The notes: a model not told the origin generated them from the letters alone. Shown: positions 44,889-56,819, counted from the stretch's first letter. The stretch is DNA of 64,000 bases from Hordeum vulgare subsp. vulgare (GCF_904849725.1 NC_058520.1:321419186-321483185), one strand, 5' to 3'. Made by a program: numbers and translations.

Positions 44889-46148
44889 ATGCCGAAGATC
44901 AAGCACTCCGCTCACAAGATCCCCGTCGGTTCGTCCTCTCATGCTACCCATGGTGCATGGTCCGACGACTCCCAAGAACTGGCTCGTCCCTCCAGACGCA
45001 TCGCCAAGTATCCGGTTCGTGGAACCGTCTCATCCTCAGAGGGTTTTCCGCTACGAAAAATAGCTTGAGTACGGGCAGAATTTGTTGCGATTCGCAGAAA
45101 TCTTCCCAATCCCGACACCCTCCTGTGCCTCCGGATCAGCCTCAAGGTGATGCTCGTCGCATCTCTCTTGAGCCCCCTCCTTCTCTAGGTCCCGAAATTA
45201 AGGATTTTACCAAGGTCCCTAAATCTGCATATCTTAAGTTTCGTCGCGACACTGATCAATTCTCTGTTGTGCATGATTCCATGGACTCATGTATTTACAC
45301 AAATGTTCACGCAGACTTTTTGTCCACTTTCATTATTCCGAAAGGTTTGTCGGTCCATCACTACATTGACTTAGAGCATATTCACACTCATCCGGCGAAA
45401 TATCCGGGTGCCATTAATCTCATCAAGTCATCTGGTCTTGTTGCACCCTTTGCTTTTTAGCATGACTTCAACCATGCTGCCATTCATCAGTTCTATGCAA
45501 CTTGCTTCTTTCGTCGGGATAACACCGTCACTTGGATGATGTCCGACGCCGAGCTCTAATCCTCTTATGCTAAGTTTGTCACTGCTCTTGGTTTTGCAGA
45601 CACCGGTTTTCAAATCCATAAGAGTGATCCAAATCATGCACCTAGAGTCATTGAAGCATGTGGCTATCTTTTAAAAAGCCTTGATCAACTTGACGAAGAG
45701 GAAAAGGGCAAAGATCTCAATCAAGTTTCTATTTGGAGGTCTCCCTTCTTCATTATTTTTCAGTGCATCATCCGCACCATCTATCCCAAGATGGGTGACA
45801 TGGGAACCTATAGAGGATATTGCATTGATCTCATGACCCACCTTAATGAACTCCTAAAAGGAAGATCAATGTTTCTCACTTTTTATGGCATGAGATTCGC
45901 CTTTCTAGTTTTCAATACAAGCGAGCCTTTCCTCATGCCCCCTTTTCAATTGCTCGCACTCATGTGCATAAAAAATGGGTCATTCCCCCTCACATGGCGA
46001 GTGATTGGGCTCCCAAGAAATACTCATCCGCTCCTGCTCGATGGGCTGCTGCTCGGTCTAGGTTTCTCTCATCTAGCTCTGTCTCCTTCGGTCGCTTTGC
46101 TAGTTTTCTTGGGAAAGCACATTCTGCCATAATGAAGGCTTTCACCTT
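44889..46148 (+). pseudogene. M third ORF (SIRE/Maximus-type), first part
   Basis: An ATG at 44889 opens MPKIKHSAHKIPVGS. After a frameshift near 45050 the frame encodes DQFSVVHDSMDSCIYTNVH, FIIPKGLSVHHYID, HDFNHAAIHQFYATCFF and WRSPFFIIFQCIIRTIYPKMGD. Some Copia elements of the SIRE/Maximus group carry an extra ORF here, sometimes called env-like, without a proven function. I see no membrane segment that would support an envelope. A LINE interrupts the ORF at 46149, and it resumes at 48135. Stops near 45458 and 45557 and a frame change near 45870 break it. Confidence 0.6.
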
Positions 46149-47825
46149 AAACTGGATTTTGAGAAAGCTTTTGACTCTATTGAACATGAGGTCATCTTGG
46201 ATATTCTTAAGTATAAAGGGTTCAACAACAAATGGAGAGGGTGGATTCATCAATTCCTCACCTCTGGGTCATCTTCCATTCTTCTTAATGGTGTTCCTGG
46301 AAAGCACTTCCACTTCAGAGTTGGAGTCAGACAGGGAGATTCCATCTCCCCTTTATTCTTTGTTCTTGCAGAAGATTTACTACAATTGTTTATCAATGAT
46401 ATGTTAGCCAAGGGTCACATTCAGTTACCAATCCCATGTCATGACAAGGATTTTCCTATATTGTCCAATATGCCTATGACACTTTCATCGTGTTTCCTGC
46501 CGAGGAAAGGTAGTTAAATGCTCTGAAAGAGATGCTTCAGACTTTCACTAGATCAACACGCCTAAACATTAATTTTAAGAAATCATCAATGGTGCCAATA
46601 AATGTCTCTTCAGAGGAAACTGTGAGACTTGCTCAGGTTCTTGGTTGTAAAGTTGGTTCTATGCCTTTTACATATCTTGGATTGCCGGTTGGTACATCAC
46701 CGCCCAAGATGGAGCACCTGATGCCTCTTGTTTCATGCATGGAACGGAGGATGTCCTCTAGTTCCTCCTTCCTGGCTCAAGGAGGACGACTTCAATACAT
46801 GAACTCCTCTCTATCATCTTTGCCATTCTTTTTCCTCTGCAGTCCCTGTATCCCTCCAGGAATTCTCAAACAGTTGGAAACGATTCAAGAACAATATTTC
46901 TGGAGAAGGAATAGAAAGGAGCATTCTCCATCTCTGGCTGCTTGGGAATTGATCTGCAGACCAAAGAAAAATGATGGATTGGGTGTCCTAAACCTGGGTC
47001 TTCAAAATGCAACTCTACTCTTGAAACATGCCAACAAATTTCTGAACAGAATGGATCTGCCTTGGGTTCAGCTGATCTGGAACACTTACTACCATGACCG
47101 AGTACCAAAAGGAACTGAGCCATGTGAATCATACTGGTGGAAAAGTATTCTTAAGTTATTGGATAACTTTAGGGAGGTTACTTTGTTGCAAGTCAAACAA
47201 GGAGATAGTGTTTCTTTTCGCATGATAAATGGAACATTAGCTACTCAATTATTCCTCTCAGAGACTGATTTCCTAGACTATTTTCATATGTCAAGGATCC
47301 CTGGATCATGGTCAAAGATGGACTAAACAATGAGGATATGTCCCCTGGTTCAGTTTGCCTCTCTCTGAGTAGGCTTACTTGGAGTTGTCCACACTTCAAG
47401 CTTCCCTACAGGATTTTCAACCCAGTCCTAGTCAGAATGATGTGTGGGCTTCGAGGGAAACATTTAAAACTGATACCCCAAAAGCTTTCTATTCCCATGT
47501 GCATAAGGACCAAACTTTTAATCCTCTGCTAAATATGATATGGGCCAGTTCTTGCACATTGAAGATCAAGGTCTTTTCCTCGATGTTGATCATGGACAAG
47601 TTGAATACCAAGGACATTGTAGAAAGAAGGCATTGGCACATGGATGATGGGGTCAATTGTAGAATCTGTCATGCAAAAGTCAGAGAAGAAAGGGATCATC
47701 TTTTTTTCACCTGCCTCTTCAGCAGCATAACTTGGAATTATTTGCAAATTAACACGGGTGATACAAATGACATGGTAGCGTTGTCTCCCATGCCAAAAGT
47801 TCCTTCCAACACCCTTTTTCTCTGA
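46149..47825 (+). pseudogene. LINE reverse transcriptase and zinc-binding C-terminus
   Basis: The remaining RT starts at the motif with the first catalytic Asp (DFEKAFDSIEH) and includes GVRQGDSISPLFF. In another frame the usual YADD box reads Tyr-Ala-Tyr-Asp (46469-46480), so one catalytic Asp is lost. Later blocks are YLGLPVGTSPPK, SSSSFLAQGGRLQYMNSS and AAWELICRPKKNDGLGVLNL. The C-terminal zf-RVT-like domain (47530-47730) has LKIKVFSSMLIMDKLNT and CRICHAKVREERDHLFFTC. Frame changes occur near 46430, 46510 and 47320. The endonuclease and ORF1 are absent. Confidence 0.85.
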
Positions 47826-48124
47826 GATGGTGTTCATTGCATGTTACCATATTTGGCTATTCAGAAATGCCAATGTATTCCAGAATGTTCGGCCTACATT
47901 TGCGGCCTGGAAGTCATAATTTATAAGTGACATGTCCCTTATGGCACATAGGATCAAGTGTAAGTTCAAAGAGAACCTGCTGACATGTGTCTGTTTCTTA
48001 CCACCTTAAATTTTGATAGCTTTTTAGGTTAGACTCCTTTCCCCTCTACTTTTGCTTTCGGTTACCGAGGTAACCATGTACGTATTGGAATCTCCATTTA
48101 ATAAAGGTTTGTGGCTGTGAGGGT
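46149..48124 (+). mobile_element. 5'-truncated L1-type LINE
   Basis: The insertion starts abruptly inside the RT domain and ends near 48124 without a clear poly(A) tail. Imperfect 10-bp duplications flank it: CTTTCACCTT (46139-46148) and CTTTGCCCTT (48125-48134), matching at 8 of 10. Loss of the 5' end is typical of target-primed reverse transcription. The third ORF of M continues on both sides. From 47826 to 48124 the sequence is the non-coding 3' end, with an ATTTAATAAAGG-type motif. Confidence 0.85.
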
Positions 48125-48134
48125 CTTTGCCCTT

Positions 48135-48396
48135 GCAGTGTTCGGTCAAAAACGAGGCTATCACCTTTCAGTGCTCACAAAACCACGATGTGGTCACTCG
48201 CATGATCGCTTCTAAAAATGCTCTCAAGGCTCGTCTGAGAGACTCGGGAGCAAGTGATGTGAGTTAGAATGAGGATCTTCGCTCTGCTCCTCCTTCTGAC
48301 TTCAGTTTTCCCTCTGGCCCTGAGTGGGCTGATTTCCTTGACGAGGTAGGCAGCAGTGGCATCCATGGTGATGATGATGATGGCAGTGGTGTCTGA
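48135..48396 (+). pseudogene. M third ORF, C-terminal part
   Basis: The sequence after the LINE continues the third ORF of M, with VVTRMIASKNALKARLRDSG and an acidic end (GDDDDGSGV). A TAG near 48267 breaks it before the TGA at about 48396. The coiled-coil-like basic/acidic tail fits the end of the SIRE/Maximus ORF as I recall it. Confidence 0.5.
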
Positions 48397-48793
48397 GTGT
48401 GTGGTTGCATGTCCTCATGCTTCCCTTTTTGGTATTTGATGTCAAAGGGAGAGGACATTATATTAGTATTCGACTTGTTACCCTTAATGTATGGATGATG
48501 AATTATGCCTTAATGCATGGATAATTATGCCTTAATGTATGGACGGTGAATTATGCTGAATTATGCTAAACTATTATGACATATATGGATGATGTGTTAT
48601 CATGCTATTTTATTGATCTATATTATATCTTGGATACACTCATTCTCAAAGTAAAGGGGAGCTCTCCGACCATAATTATTTTACTATGCATATAATCAGG
48701 GGGAGCTCAAGAACGAATGTATGTTGTCATAAGTCTACTGTACTTTTTGAGAGCTATATGTATGTTGTCATCAACTAACAAAAAGGCAGAGAC
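48397..48793 (+). other. M 3' region and polypurine tract
   Basis: AT-rich DNA with a short direct repeat (ATGGATGATGAATTATGCC and near-copies at 48490-48560). AACAAAAAGGCAGAGAC at 48777-48793 is the purine-rich primer tract directly before the 3' LTR. Confidence 0.6.
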
Positions 48794-50316
48794 TGAAAGT
48801 GCAATCATGACCTTCATCATATTTTGGTGTTGTTGATAACATACATATAGGAAACTAATCATCTTAATCGACTGTATCTCAGGTTTTGTACCCATGAGAG
48901 AGTATGTATGGATCGTGACTAATTTGTCCAGGATGCTCAAGAACGAAGAAACAAGACCAAGTGGTCTATCATTCTATTTGACTTTCTTGAGTATAGGGAC
49001 CCCTCACTATTAAGAGGGGATCACTAGGTCTCGCAAGAAACTTGGTCAAAACTCTAGGCAATTCCTCTCTCTTAACTTTCCTGTTGTTGGTCTGCTCTTG
49101 TTCGATCGTCCGGTGGTTCTCGGACGTCTGTACGCCGGATGGCCGACGTCTTCCGTAAATCCGGAGCCACCCAACAGATTCAAACCCTCGGACTCCCGGC
49201 TCTTCTGTCGTCCGAGGACCGGACGTCCGGGTACGTTAGAAATTCCGTTGCCACTCAACAGATTCGAAATGTCAGACTTCTAACCATTTTCGGTGACCGT
49301 GCCCCGGATGGCCGATGCCTTTTGGACATGTATATGTTGTTCACCTTTTCACGTGATGTTGTGCTAACCTATTACTTTCTGTATCCTCGGACGGCCGATG
49401 TCTTCTAAACGTCTGTATGTTGATCACATCTCCACCAAATAACCTAATACTTTCTGCATCTTCGGATGACCGACCACTATTGTACGTCCGAACCCTCATG
49501 GTTGTCCGAACAACCGTGAACTGCCGAACGTCTGGTACCTCCATAGCATAAGTGGCTCCAACAGCCACTTTTCTACCACCACTATATATAGTCTTCTCTC
49601 ACCTCGAGTGGGAGTTGTCCAACATAGTGAAAAGATTCCAAGAACACTTTTCTCTCTCACTCCCATTTGGCTACACCAAAATCCTAGATCCCAAGAGCAT
49701 ATGTGAGTTCCCTTGAGTGTTGTTCCAATCAAAAGATAGATCGTCTTCCTCCCCTCCTCTCAACCCAAGCTATTTGTGATTTGAGTAAGTTTTGAGCAGT
49801 CCCGGTGATCTTGTTACTCTTGGAGGTTGGAGACTCCTAGGCGGTAGGAGTTTTTCAGAGAGGACTTAAACCGTTGTGATTTCCCCCGGAAAGTTCGTGA
49901 GGGTTTGGAGGCCACCTCAAAGTCTTACCACTAGTGGTTGAGAAACGCCTTCGTGGTGTTGTCTCAAGGTGAGAATTGGGTGAGCCTTCATGGCGTTGGT
50001 GTCCCATCGTGGTAAGACCCACCTCTCTAACGTGACGTAGCTTCCCTCCAAGGAAGTGAACATCGGCATACATCCTTGTCTCTCGGAGTTGCGGTTATCC
50101 CTAACCCTAACTTCCTACTTGTCACTAGTCTTTGATTACTTGTGCTTTTATCATACCCTACTTGTTGTCATGCTTGGTACACAAAGACTAACTTTCACCC
50201 TTGCAATTGTTAGGCTCACTTTCATATTCCGCATTATTGCCTAAAATTGCTAAGTAATCGTTAAAATTTTTAATTGTACCTATTCACCCCCTCTAAGTCC
50301 ATCTCAATCCCTTTCA
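48794..50316 (+). repeat. 3' LTR of M (1523 bp)
   Basis: Direct partner of 15691-17208, with the same TGAAAG...CTTTCA ends and a TATA box at 49582-49591. The GCTAC target duplication follows at 50317. Confidence 0.92.
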
Positions 50317-51656
50317 GCTACCCAGGAGGTAAGAGAGAATAGGCTGTGCTCAAGTCGGGGCTGAGACGGGAGCCGGAGCCGGTTCAGGCTCAGGAACCGG
50401 GGGAGCCGGAGCCCCCGGGTTCCAATCGGAGTCCCCGAGGCGGAACGTCAGCCCTCGGGACCATGGCGTAAGTGGACGCGTCTTCCATCGTTATGAAGAC
50501 CATGAATCCGAAGCCGGCCACGGTTATCCCATCCGGACCCGGCACCTTGGACGAAGCCGGAGGAGCCCCCAGGTCCGAGGCAGAATCCGATGGATCCGCT
50601 AGCACGAAGAAGGATGTCGACTCCGGAGATAGCTTGATTGACGGCTTGTGCAGTTGCTCGAGGGAGACGCCGGCTGGGAGCGCTTGTCGGGTGGAGCCGA
50701 TTTTTTCCAGCACATCTGCCACCTTGTTGTCCACTCAGGGGACACGATGGAACTCACAGCCCTCGAAGGTGCCAGTGAGCTGCTGGACCAGGAAGTGGTA
50801 GTTGGCCATGTTGGCATCCCTAGAGCCCCATTTGCCAGAGACCTGCTGCACCACAAGGTCCGAGTCACCAAAGTAGAGTATCCGCCGGATGTGAATCTCC
50901 TTGGTGAGCCGGAGGCCGTGGACGAGCGCCTCATACTCGACACGTTGTTGGAAATGGCAAAGTGGGTTTACATGGCATATATGAGTTGATCACCTTTCGG
51001 GGAAGATATAGCGATGCCGGCTCTCAAGACAGTTCGCATCTTGGAGCCGTCGAAGTGCAGGTGCGAATGCATGGAGCCTGGAGTGTGCGGCATGAACAGG
51101 GTCTCGGCCCAGTCGACAAGGAAGTCAGCCACCACCTAGGACTTGATGGTCGTGCGCGGCTCATACTGGATGTCGTGGTCAGCCATCGTGATGGTCCACT
51201 TGGCAATCCCACCGGTTGCATCCTGGTTGCCCATGATCTCTGAAAGTGGAGCCATGCTCACCAAAGTGATGGTGTGCTCCTAGAAGTATTGATTTAGCTT
51301 CTTGGTGGTGAAGTATATGTCGTAGCACATCTTCTGATAGTGGGGGTAGTTATGTTTGGAGGCGGAGAGGACCTCGCTCAGATAGTAGATGGGGAACTCA
51401 ACCGGCAGTGCCTTGCCTTCCTCAGGACGCTCCACCACCAGAACGACGCTGACCACTCGCATGGTCGCCGTGATGTATGCGAGCATGGGCGTTTATCAGG
51501 TAGCGCGACCAAAACGGGTGCGATGGAGAGGGCTTGCTTGAGGTCGCAAAAAGCCTCGTCCGCCTGGTCAGTCCACTCGAACTTGGTCGTCTTCTTCATG
51601 AGCTGGTAAACGGGGAGCAAGGATAGGCAGCCAGCGAACATGATCGTCTTCTTCAC
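50317..51656 (-). pseudogene. B RNase H region and linker
   Basis: Continuing B from RT, the minus strand encodes the Gypsy RNase H: FEWTDQADEAFCDLKQAL, then after a frame change FPIYYLSEVLSASKHNYPHYQK, MCYDIYFTTKKLNQYF. Remnants of the second, Tat-type RNase H follow, with HLHFDGSKMR and the SPKGDQL region, at about 51000-51200. A Pro/Ser-rich linker (50390-50734) leads to the integrase at 15690, separated by the M insertion. Frames change at least three times. Confidence 0.75.
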
Positions 51657-52522
51657 GAGCGGGCTGATGAACCGGCTGAGCGAGATAGGCAGCCGACGAA
51701 CTTCTGGATGTCACGGAGCTGCGCCGGCTTGCGCATGTGCTCAATGGCCTTGATCTTGTCCAGGTTAGCTTCAATGCCGCGTGCGGACACGAAGTAACCG
51801 AGGAGCCGACCAACCGGCACACCAAAGACACACTTATCCAGGTTGAGCCGGATCTTGTACTCGCGCAGGTTGGCGAAGGTCTCCTGGAGATCGTCGAGGA
51901 GGTTGAAGTCCTTCTTGAATTTTACGACGATGTCATCGACGTAGACATGCACATTCCTGCCGATCTGGGGCAGGAGGTTCTTCTGCATGCCAGACTGGAA
52001 GGTGGTGCTTGCATTCTTGAGGCCGAACGACATGGTGACATAGCACTAGTCTCCGAATAGGGTGAAGAAGGAGGTCTTCAGCTGATGTGCCGGATCCTGC
52101 TTGATCTCGTGGTAGCCGGAATAGGTGTCCAGGAAGGATAGCAAGTTGCATCTAGCTGTGGAGTCGATCACCTGGTCGATCTGGGGCAGGGCGAATGGAT
52201 CCTTTGGGCAAGGCTTGTTCATGCTCGTGTAGTCTATACACATGCGCTAGGTCTTGTTTTTCTCCACCAGGACTGGGTTGCCAAGCCAGTCCGAGTGGAA
52301 GACTTCCATGGTGAAGCCATGTGCGAGCAGTTAGGCAATTTCTTCTCATATGGTATGCCACTTCTCCTCGGAGAAATGGCTTAGGGGTTGCTTGACTCGT
52401 TTCGCATCCGGTCCAACATGAAGCCTATGCTCCGTGAACTTACTCAGAACACCCGACATGTCCTTGAGGAACAATGCAAAGATGTCCACATTCTCACGGA
52501 GGAGGTCGACGAGCCCTCCTTC
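51657..52522 (-). pseudogene. B reverse transcriptase
   Basis: The frame from the TAG at 52523-52525 down to about 51660 encodes FTEHRLHVGPDAKR, MCIDYTSMNKPCPKDPFALP, FLDTYSGYHEIKQ, MSFGLKNASTTFQSGMQ, YVDDIVVKFKKD (catalytic pair intact) and KCVFGVPVGRLLGYF. In-frame stops occur at several places between 52250 and 52350 and near 52050. The sequence aligns well with RT in D and E. Confidence 0.88.
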
Positions 52523-53340
52523 CTATTTGCGGTTGAGGGTAGCGCCAATGGTGACACACTGCTTCGGGTTTGCCGGGTCGAGTGGCACCTGCCTGGTGTC
52601 TTTGGATGACTGGAAGGTTGCCTCGCTGACCGGCTGGGATGGGGGAGTCGGCATGGCTAGCTTCTCGTTGGCCTGGGCCGCGAGCCGGTCGAGCTGGCAT
52701 TTGTCCTCCACGATCACCAGTGCCTCCGCCAGCCGGCTACCATTGCTCACACAATCGATTGACTTCTTGTAGTCGCCGGATACAGTGATGTTGCCTTTGG
52801 GACCCGGCATCTTCATCTTCAGGTAAGCGTAGTGAGGGATCGCCATGAACTTGGTGAGTGTCGGCCTACCCTGGAGCGCATGATAGGGGCTCTTGATATC
52901 CACCACCTCGAACCACACCGGCTCACGACGGAAGTGAGCCTTGTCTCCGAAGAGGACGTCGAGTCAGATCTTCCCGATGCGGGAGCAGGATTGCCCTCGG
53001 ACGATGCCCTGGAACACCATCCGGGTCGGCTGCAGGTCCTTCTCCCTGAGCCCCAGCTTGAGCAGCGTGTTGCGGTAGAATATGTTGATGTTGCTGCCGC
53101 CGTCGACCAGCACCCGCGAGAACCGGCAGGTGAGTCTCTTGGAGGCGATGGTGGGGTCGAGGACGAGAGGGTACCTGCCAGGGTTTGGCATCATGGACGG
53201 ATGGTTAGTCCGGCTCCAGGTGACTGACCTCTTGGACCAGTGCATGTACTGCGGGATCGAGGGCACGATGGCGTTCACCTCATACCGACGCCGATGTTGG
53301 TTGTGCTTGTCGTCGTCTTCACTAGTGAACACGACATAGG
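52523..53340 (-). pseudogene. B protease and connector to RT
   Basis: The protease active site is in SRVLVDGGSNINIFYRNTLL (about 53050-53110). The connector (52918-52526) encodes FEVVDIKSPYHALQGRP and KMPGPKGNITVSGDYKKS, which E matches closely. It ends TLNRK followed by TAG (52523-52525) and GAA, in frame with RT. A frame break near 52920-52960 separates the two parts. Confidence 0.8.
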
Positions 53341-53876
53341 CCCCATCCCGGTTGGGTAATTGGTCATGGAGACGGCCGTCGTTGGGGGAGCTAGAGCCAG
53401 AGCCGGCGCATGTTGAGCCGGATGCGGAGGAGCCAAAAGGCCCTCGCCTCGGGCCAATCGCTGGGAGAAGCTGCGCTGCTGGAGCGTGTGCGTAACCAGC
53501 TTTGCCCCGGTGTGCATCTTGCAGGGGCGTCGAGCATATGCTCAAAGGTGAGCCTGGGCTACCAGGTTCCCTTGCCACTGTGCTCGAGCTGGCTGGCGTC
53601 CTGGGTAGCCGGCTGCTCTTCCTCTATGGTGGTGACCTGCTTGCTCCCGTACCGAGGATCTGGCTGGTCGGATTTCCGCTAGTTGTTTTGCTAACCCTAG
53701 TTATCGGTAGCCGGCCGCCGGGCAGCCGGCCGCGCGGCAGCCTTGTCTGTTGCAGTGACCTTGTTCCGCATCGTGGAGTCGGTCGTGGCGTACTTGTCCG
53801 CCTTGTCCATGAGCTCGACTAGGGTGGCTGGCTCCGAGCACATGAGCTTGTGCTTGAGGAGTGTGCCGTCTCGGCA
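53341..53876 (-). pseudogene. B gag, C-terminal part, cut by S2
   Basis: The minus strand from 53876 encodes DGTLLKHKLMCSEPATLVEL, MDKADKYATTDSTMRNKV and a Lys/Ala/Arg-rich end. This fits the part of Gag after the capsid in Tat elements. A low-complexity stretch leads to the protease, in different frames. No zinc knuckle was found. The rest of gag and B's 5' LTR lie beyond S2 and E, outside the window. Confidence 0.65.
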
Positions 53877-56195
53877 TGTCACACCCTATTTTCACTTCAC
53901 TTTTAATGGAATTCAAAAATCTGAGTTTATTAAAACTTTTTCAAAATCAATGATGTGAGTGCCATGGTTGTCATTGTATGCTTGTATGCTTGATTGTGAA
54001 TTAGCAAAACCATATTTTTCATAACTTCAATATGCTCAAAATCCTTTTTCCTATTTCTCATTATTTCAAACCTTGCTTTGGGTTGCATTACAAGTCCTTG
54101 ATGGCTAGAGAGTGCTCTTACCCAAAGTTGGTGATTTGGTTCTAAAACTATTATAGCTTACCGAAACCATAATATAATTATTTTATAAATTCTTTTCCTA
54201 TTTTATTTGCATGTCCATTTTTTAGGCCAGAAATGATATTCCTATATGGAAAAATACTTTTCTGCCTTAGAAAAATCTGAGAAAATTTGGAGATACTCAG
54301 AGGACATATATTTCCATACATAAGATTTTCAACCCCCATTTATATTCTAAATAATTGAGTAAAACCCTCAAAACCTATTCTGTCTGTTTTGACCTCTTGG
54401 AATATTTCCAAAGGAAATATTCTCAATAAATTCCTAGGAAATTCGAGTGACCTCCCTAAGCCATATTTGGTGCCCATATAAAGTTTCTACTTGATCCAAG
54501 GTGGTGAGGGTCACCAAATAATTCCCAAACCCTTTCTGTCCATTATGAAGTTAGAGCAACTCTACATCACAAAGTTTATCCAATGGAGCTGAAACTTTAC
54601 AAGAGTGCCTAATACATCAAATGAGGACTCCGTGCCAAAAATGGGATTTGTGGGACTAGATTTGCTCACACTCCCTTTGGAAGGGGCAGATCTGGCCATT
54701 TAGGAGTGATTTCAAGTTTACATTGCTAAACTTGTCCAATGGAGCCCAAACTTGGTCTAGCCTCTTGTTTTTGCACCAAACCTAGTCCTCTTAAGTTTCA
54801 AAACGAGTGGTGGAGTGTAACCACCCCAAACCACTGTCGAGCACTTTTTGATACTATGGTCAAACCCCACTTAACCCCAGCTACACCCATTCCCTTTCTC
54901 TCAAACTCCTAGATTAGGTGGCCAGCATCAATGCCCAACTCCAAACGAGTGGCCCTTCTCTGGTTCTAAGAAGAAAAGCCAAAAACCCCAATCTAAGCTT
55001 CAGCCCAAGGCTGACAGCATTTGTTTACCACCCCTCCTTTGACTAGCAGATGCTCCCACGGTATTCAAACAACTAGGCATCCTGGGGCGCGCCTGCATGC
55101 CGTGGCATGCCAAAGCTGCACTCTGGGCGTGCTACAGGGAGCAACCGAGGTGGGGGTGACCTCCCACGACCAGTTCCAACCTCCCCACAGTGCCCCTCCT
55201 TTCCCTGACAACTCCACTATATCAGGCAGCCCCTAGGGACCCTCCTTTCCCGCACTGAGGGCCGGTGCGACGCGTGCCCGCGCGCACCAGGTTGGGCCAG
55301 AGGAGCGCGCCACTCCTCACTCACCCCTCTTTCGCAGTGAGATTGGAGGTCCAAAATCACGTCCTCAGACGTGGTTTGGACCCCAACCTCTCTCTGCGCC
55401 CCCCTGCGCGCCACTGTGAAACCACCGACGCTTCCCATCTCGTGCACTGTTGTGGGCCTATAAATAACCACCCCTCACTCCACTCCACCTAGGCCCCAAC
55501 CGTCTCCATAGCCACACCCTCGAGCAAGAAGAGCCTCGGTGCTTGAGATCGACCGACGCCCCTCCGCCTTGTAGCTCCGGTCGAGCTCCGGCAACATGTG
55601 AGTTCTCGCACCGCTCTGCCCTCCTACGCACTCACGGTGACCCCAGGAATCTTTCCCCTCACCTCCCCGATCGATTTGGTGCTCGTAGCCACCATCCCCA
55701 CCGTCGACCCAAACCACTCTGCCGTGGCCACCTCGTCGGCGGTGAACCAGGACCCCCCTCCCCCCCGTCGTCGACTCAACCACCAGCAGGTAGGCGACGA
55801 CGAGCCGAACCCATTCCCGTCCTTGTTAGGGCTTGAGAACGTTTGTAGCCACGCTAGCGTGCCTCCCTTCCCCTCTATCTAGAGGTGGAAGACCACCCCG
55901 ACAGGTGTGCCCCACCTGTCGGTGGCCCCTCCACCCCTTCCTCGTGACCCGCAGCCGCTGACCGCACGGGCCCGCATGTCAGGTTTGAACTTGGCGGCGC
56001 GCGTGCCTGGGCATGTTGGCTGGCTGGCCATCTGGGCCAGCCCATCCCCAGGCCGAGCCAGGCTATGGCTGTTGCCCCTTTTTCTTTTAATTTTTAAACT
56101 TTGTTTTATAAGATTTTATAAAAATATTTAACCAGTGAAAATTAATGATTCTTCCACCATTATTATTTCAAAAATGAATAGTATTTAACAAAGTC
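53877..56195 (+). mobile_element. S2: long-LTR insertion, left part, cut by E
   Basis: It starts TGTCACACCCTATTTTC in B's gag and matches S1 along its whole visible length (5604-7979) in the same orientation, with many substitutions and small indels. Element E is inserted at 56196 and the rest of S2 is outside the window. The left flank is CGGCA (53872-53876). The partner duplication cannot be seen. It contains no recognisable coding sequence. Confidence 0.75.
55458..55466 (+). promoter_or_regulatory. TATA box of S2
   Basis: CTATAAATA at the place equivalent to 7247-7255 in S1, again followed by a C-rich leader. Confidence 0.55.
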
Positions 56196-56752
56196 TGATG
56201 GGGTTATAGTCCTAGGGTAGGGTCATAGGCCTGCCCTATAAGTCCTACCCAAGGACTACCCTTCATAAGGGATAAGACCCTTAGTCAGTTCCGACTGAAT
56301 TAACGACTTCCCATCATCCAGTCGGTAAAGAATCCTCAACCATCCAATCGGAGATGAGCATTCGGAGTGTATCAAACTAACCGACTGGATTCCACTCTGT
56401 GCATCGTAACCCCCCTGGAGGGAAACGGTCGTACGTTTCCATGTGCATTTATTAGTAGTTAAGACATACGTTACCTGTAACATAGGCATTTATTCACCAC
56501 TACTCCACCCCTATGCACCGAACCATTGTGGAGGGCAGCGCACTCTATATAAGCCGCCCTCCCCCACTGGTGCAGGGGTTGGCAATTCACTGTAATCCAT
56601 ATTCCACTCGACAACAAGCTCCCAGAGCACTGAGACGTAGGGCTATTACCTCCACCGTAGAGGGGCCTGAACTCATACAACCTCGCCGTAGCTAAGGCTC
56701 TGCCCATCCTTTCGTACCCTACACATCGACTGTCAGACTTATACCCACGACA
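56196..56752 (+). repeat. 5' LTR of E (557 bp)
   Basis: It begins TGATGGGGTTATAG and ends CCCACGACA, followed by the primer site. The TATA box is at 56545-56553. The right LTR is not in the window, so the left boundary rests on the break with S2 (S1 continues differently after 7979). Confidence 0.85.
56545..56553 (+). promoter_or_regulatory. TATA box of E
   Basis: CTATATAAG in the LTR, followed about 30 bp later by a C-rich start region. This fits a Pol II core promoter. Confidence 0.65.
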
Positions 56753-56753
56753 G

Positions 56754-56771
56754 TTGGCGCCCACCGAGGGG
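56754..56771 (+). other. Primer-binding site of E
   Basis: TTGGCGCCCACCGAGGGG starts 1 bp after the LTR. Confidence 0.85.
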
Positions 56772-56819
56772 CAGGCGTCTAAGCGACTTCCGGCGAGTTT
56801 GCAACGACATTGTTTCGTC

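Larger units (their letters stand above)
15691..50316 (+). mobile_element. Element M: Copia retrotransposon with nested insertions
   Basis: Two LTRs of about 1.52 kb (15691-17208, 48794-50316) with TGAAAG...CTTTCA ends are flanked by GCCAC (15686-15690) and GCTAC (50317-50321). The primer site is TGGTATCAGAGC. Gag, protease, integrase, RT and RNase H follow in Copia order, and an extra ORF lies downstream. M is split by element C (20094-40678), a MITE (41606-41909) and a LINE (46149-48124), and would be about 11.8 kb without them. The extra 3' ORF and the LTR ends suggest the SIRE/Maximus lineage. The coding frames are shifted and stopped in many places, so it is inactive. Confidence 0.9.

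Noticed and set aside
44650..46148. A possible host gene near 45 kb
   Set aside because: It lies within the LTRs of M, continues after the LINE, and matches the known place of the extra ORF in SIRE/Maximus elements.
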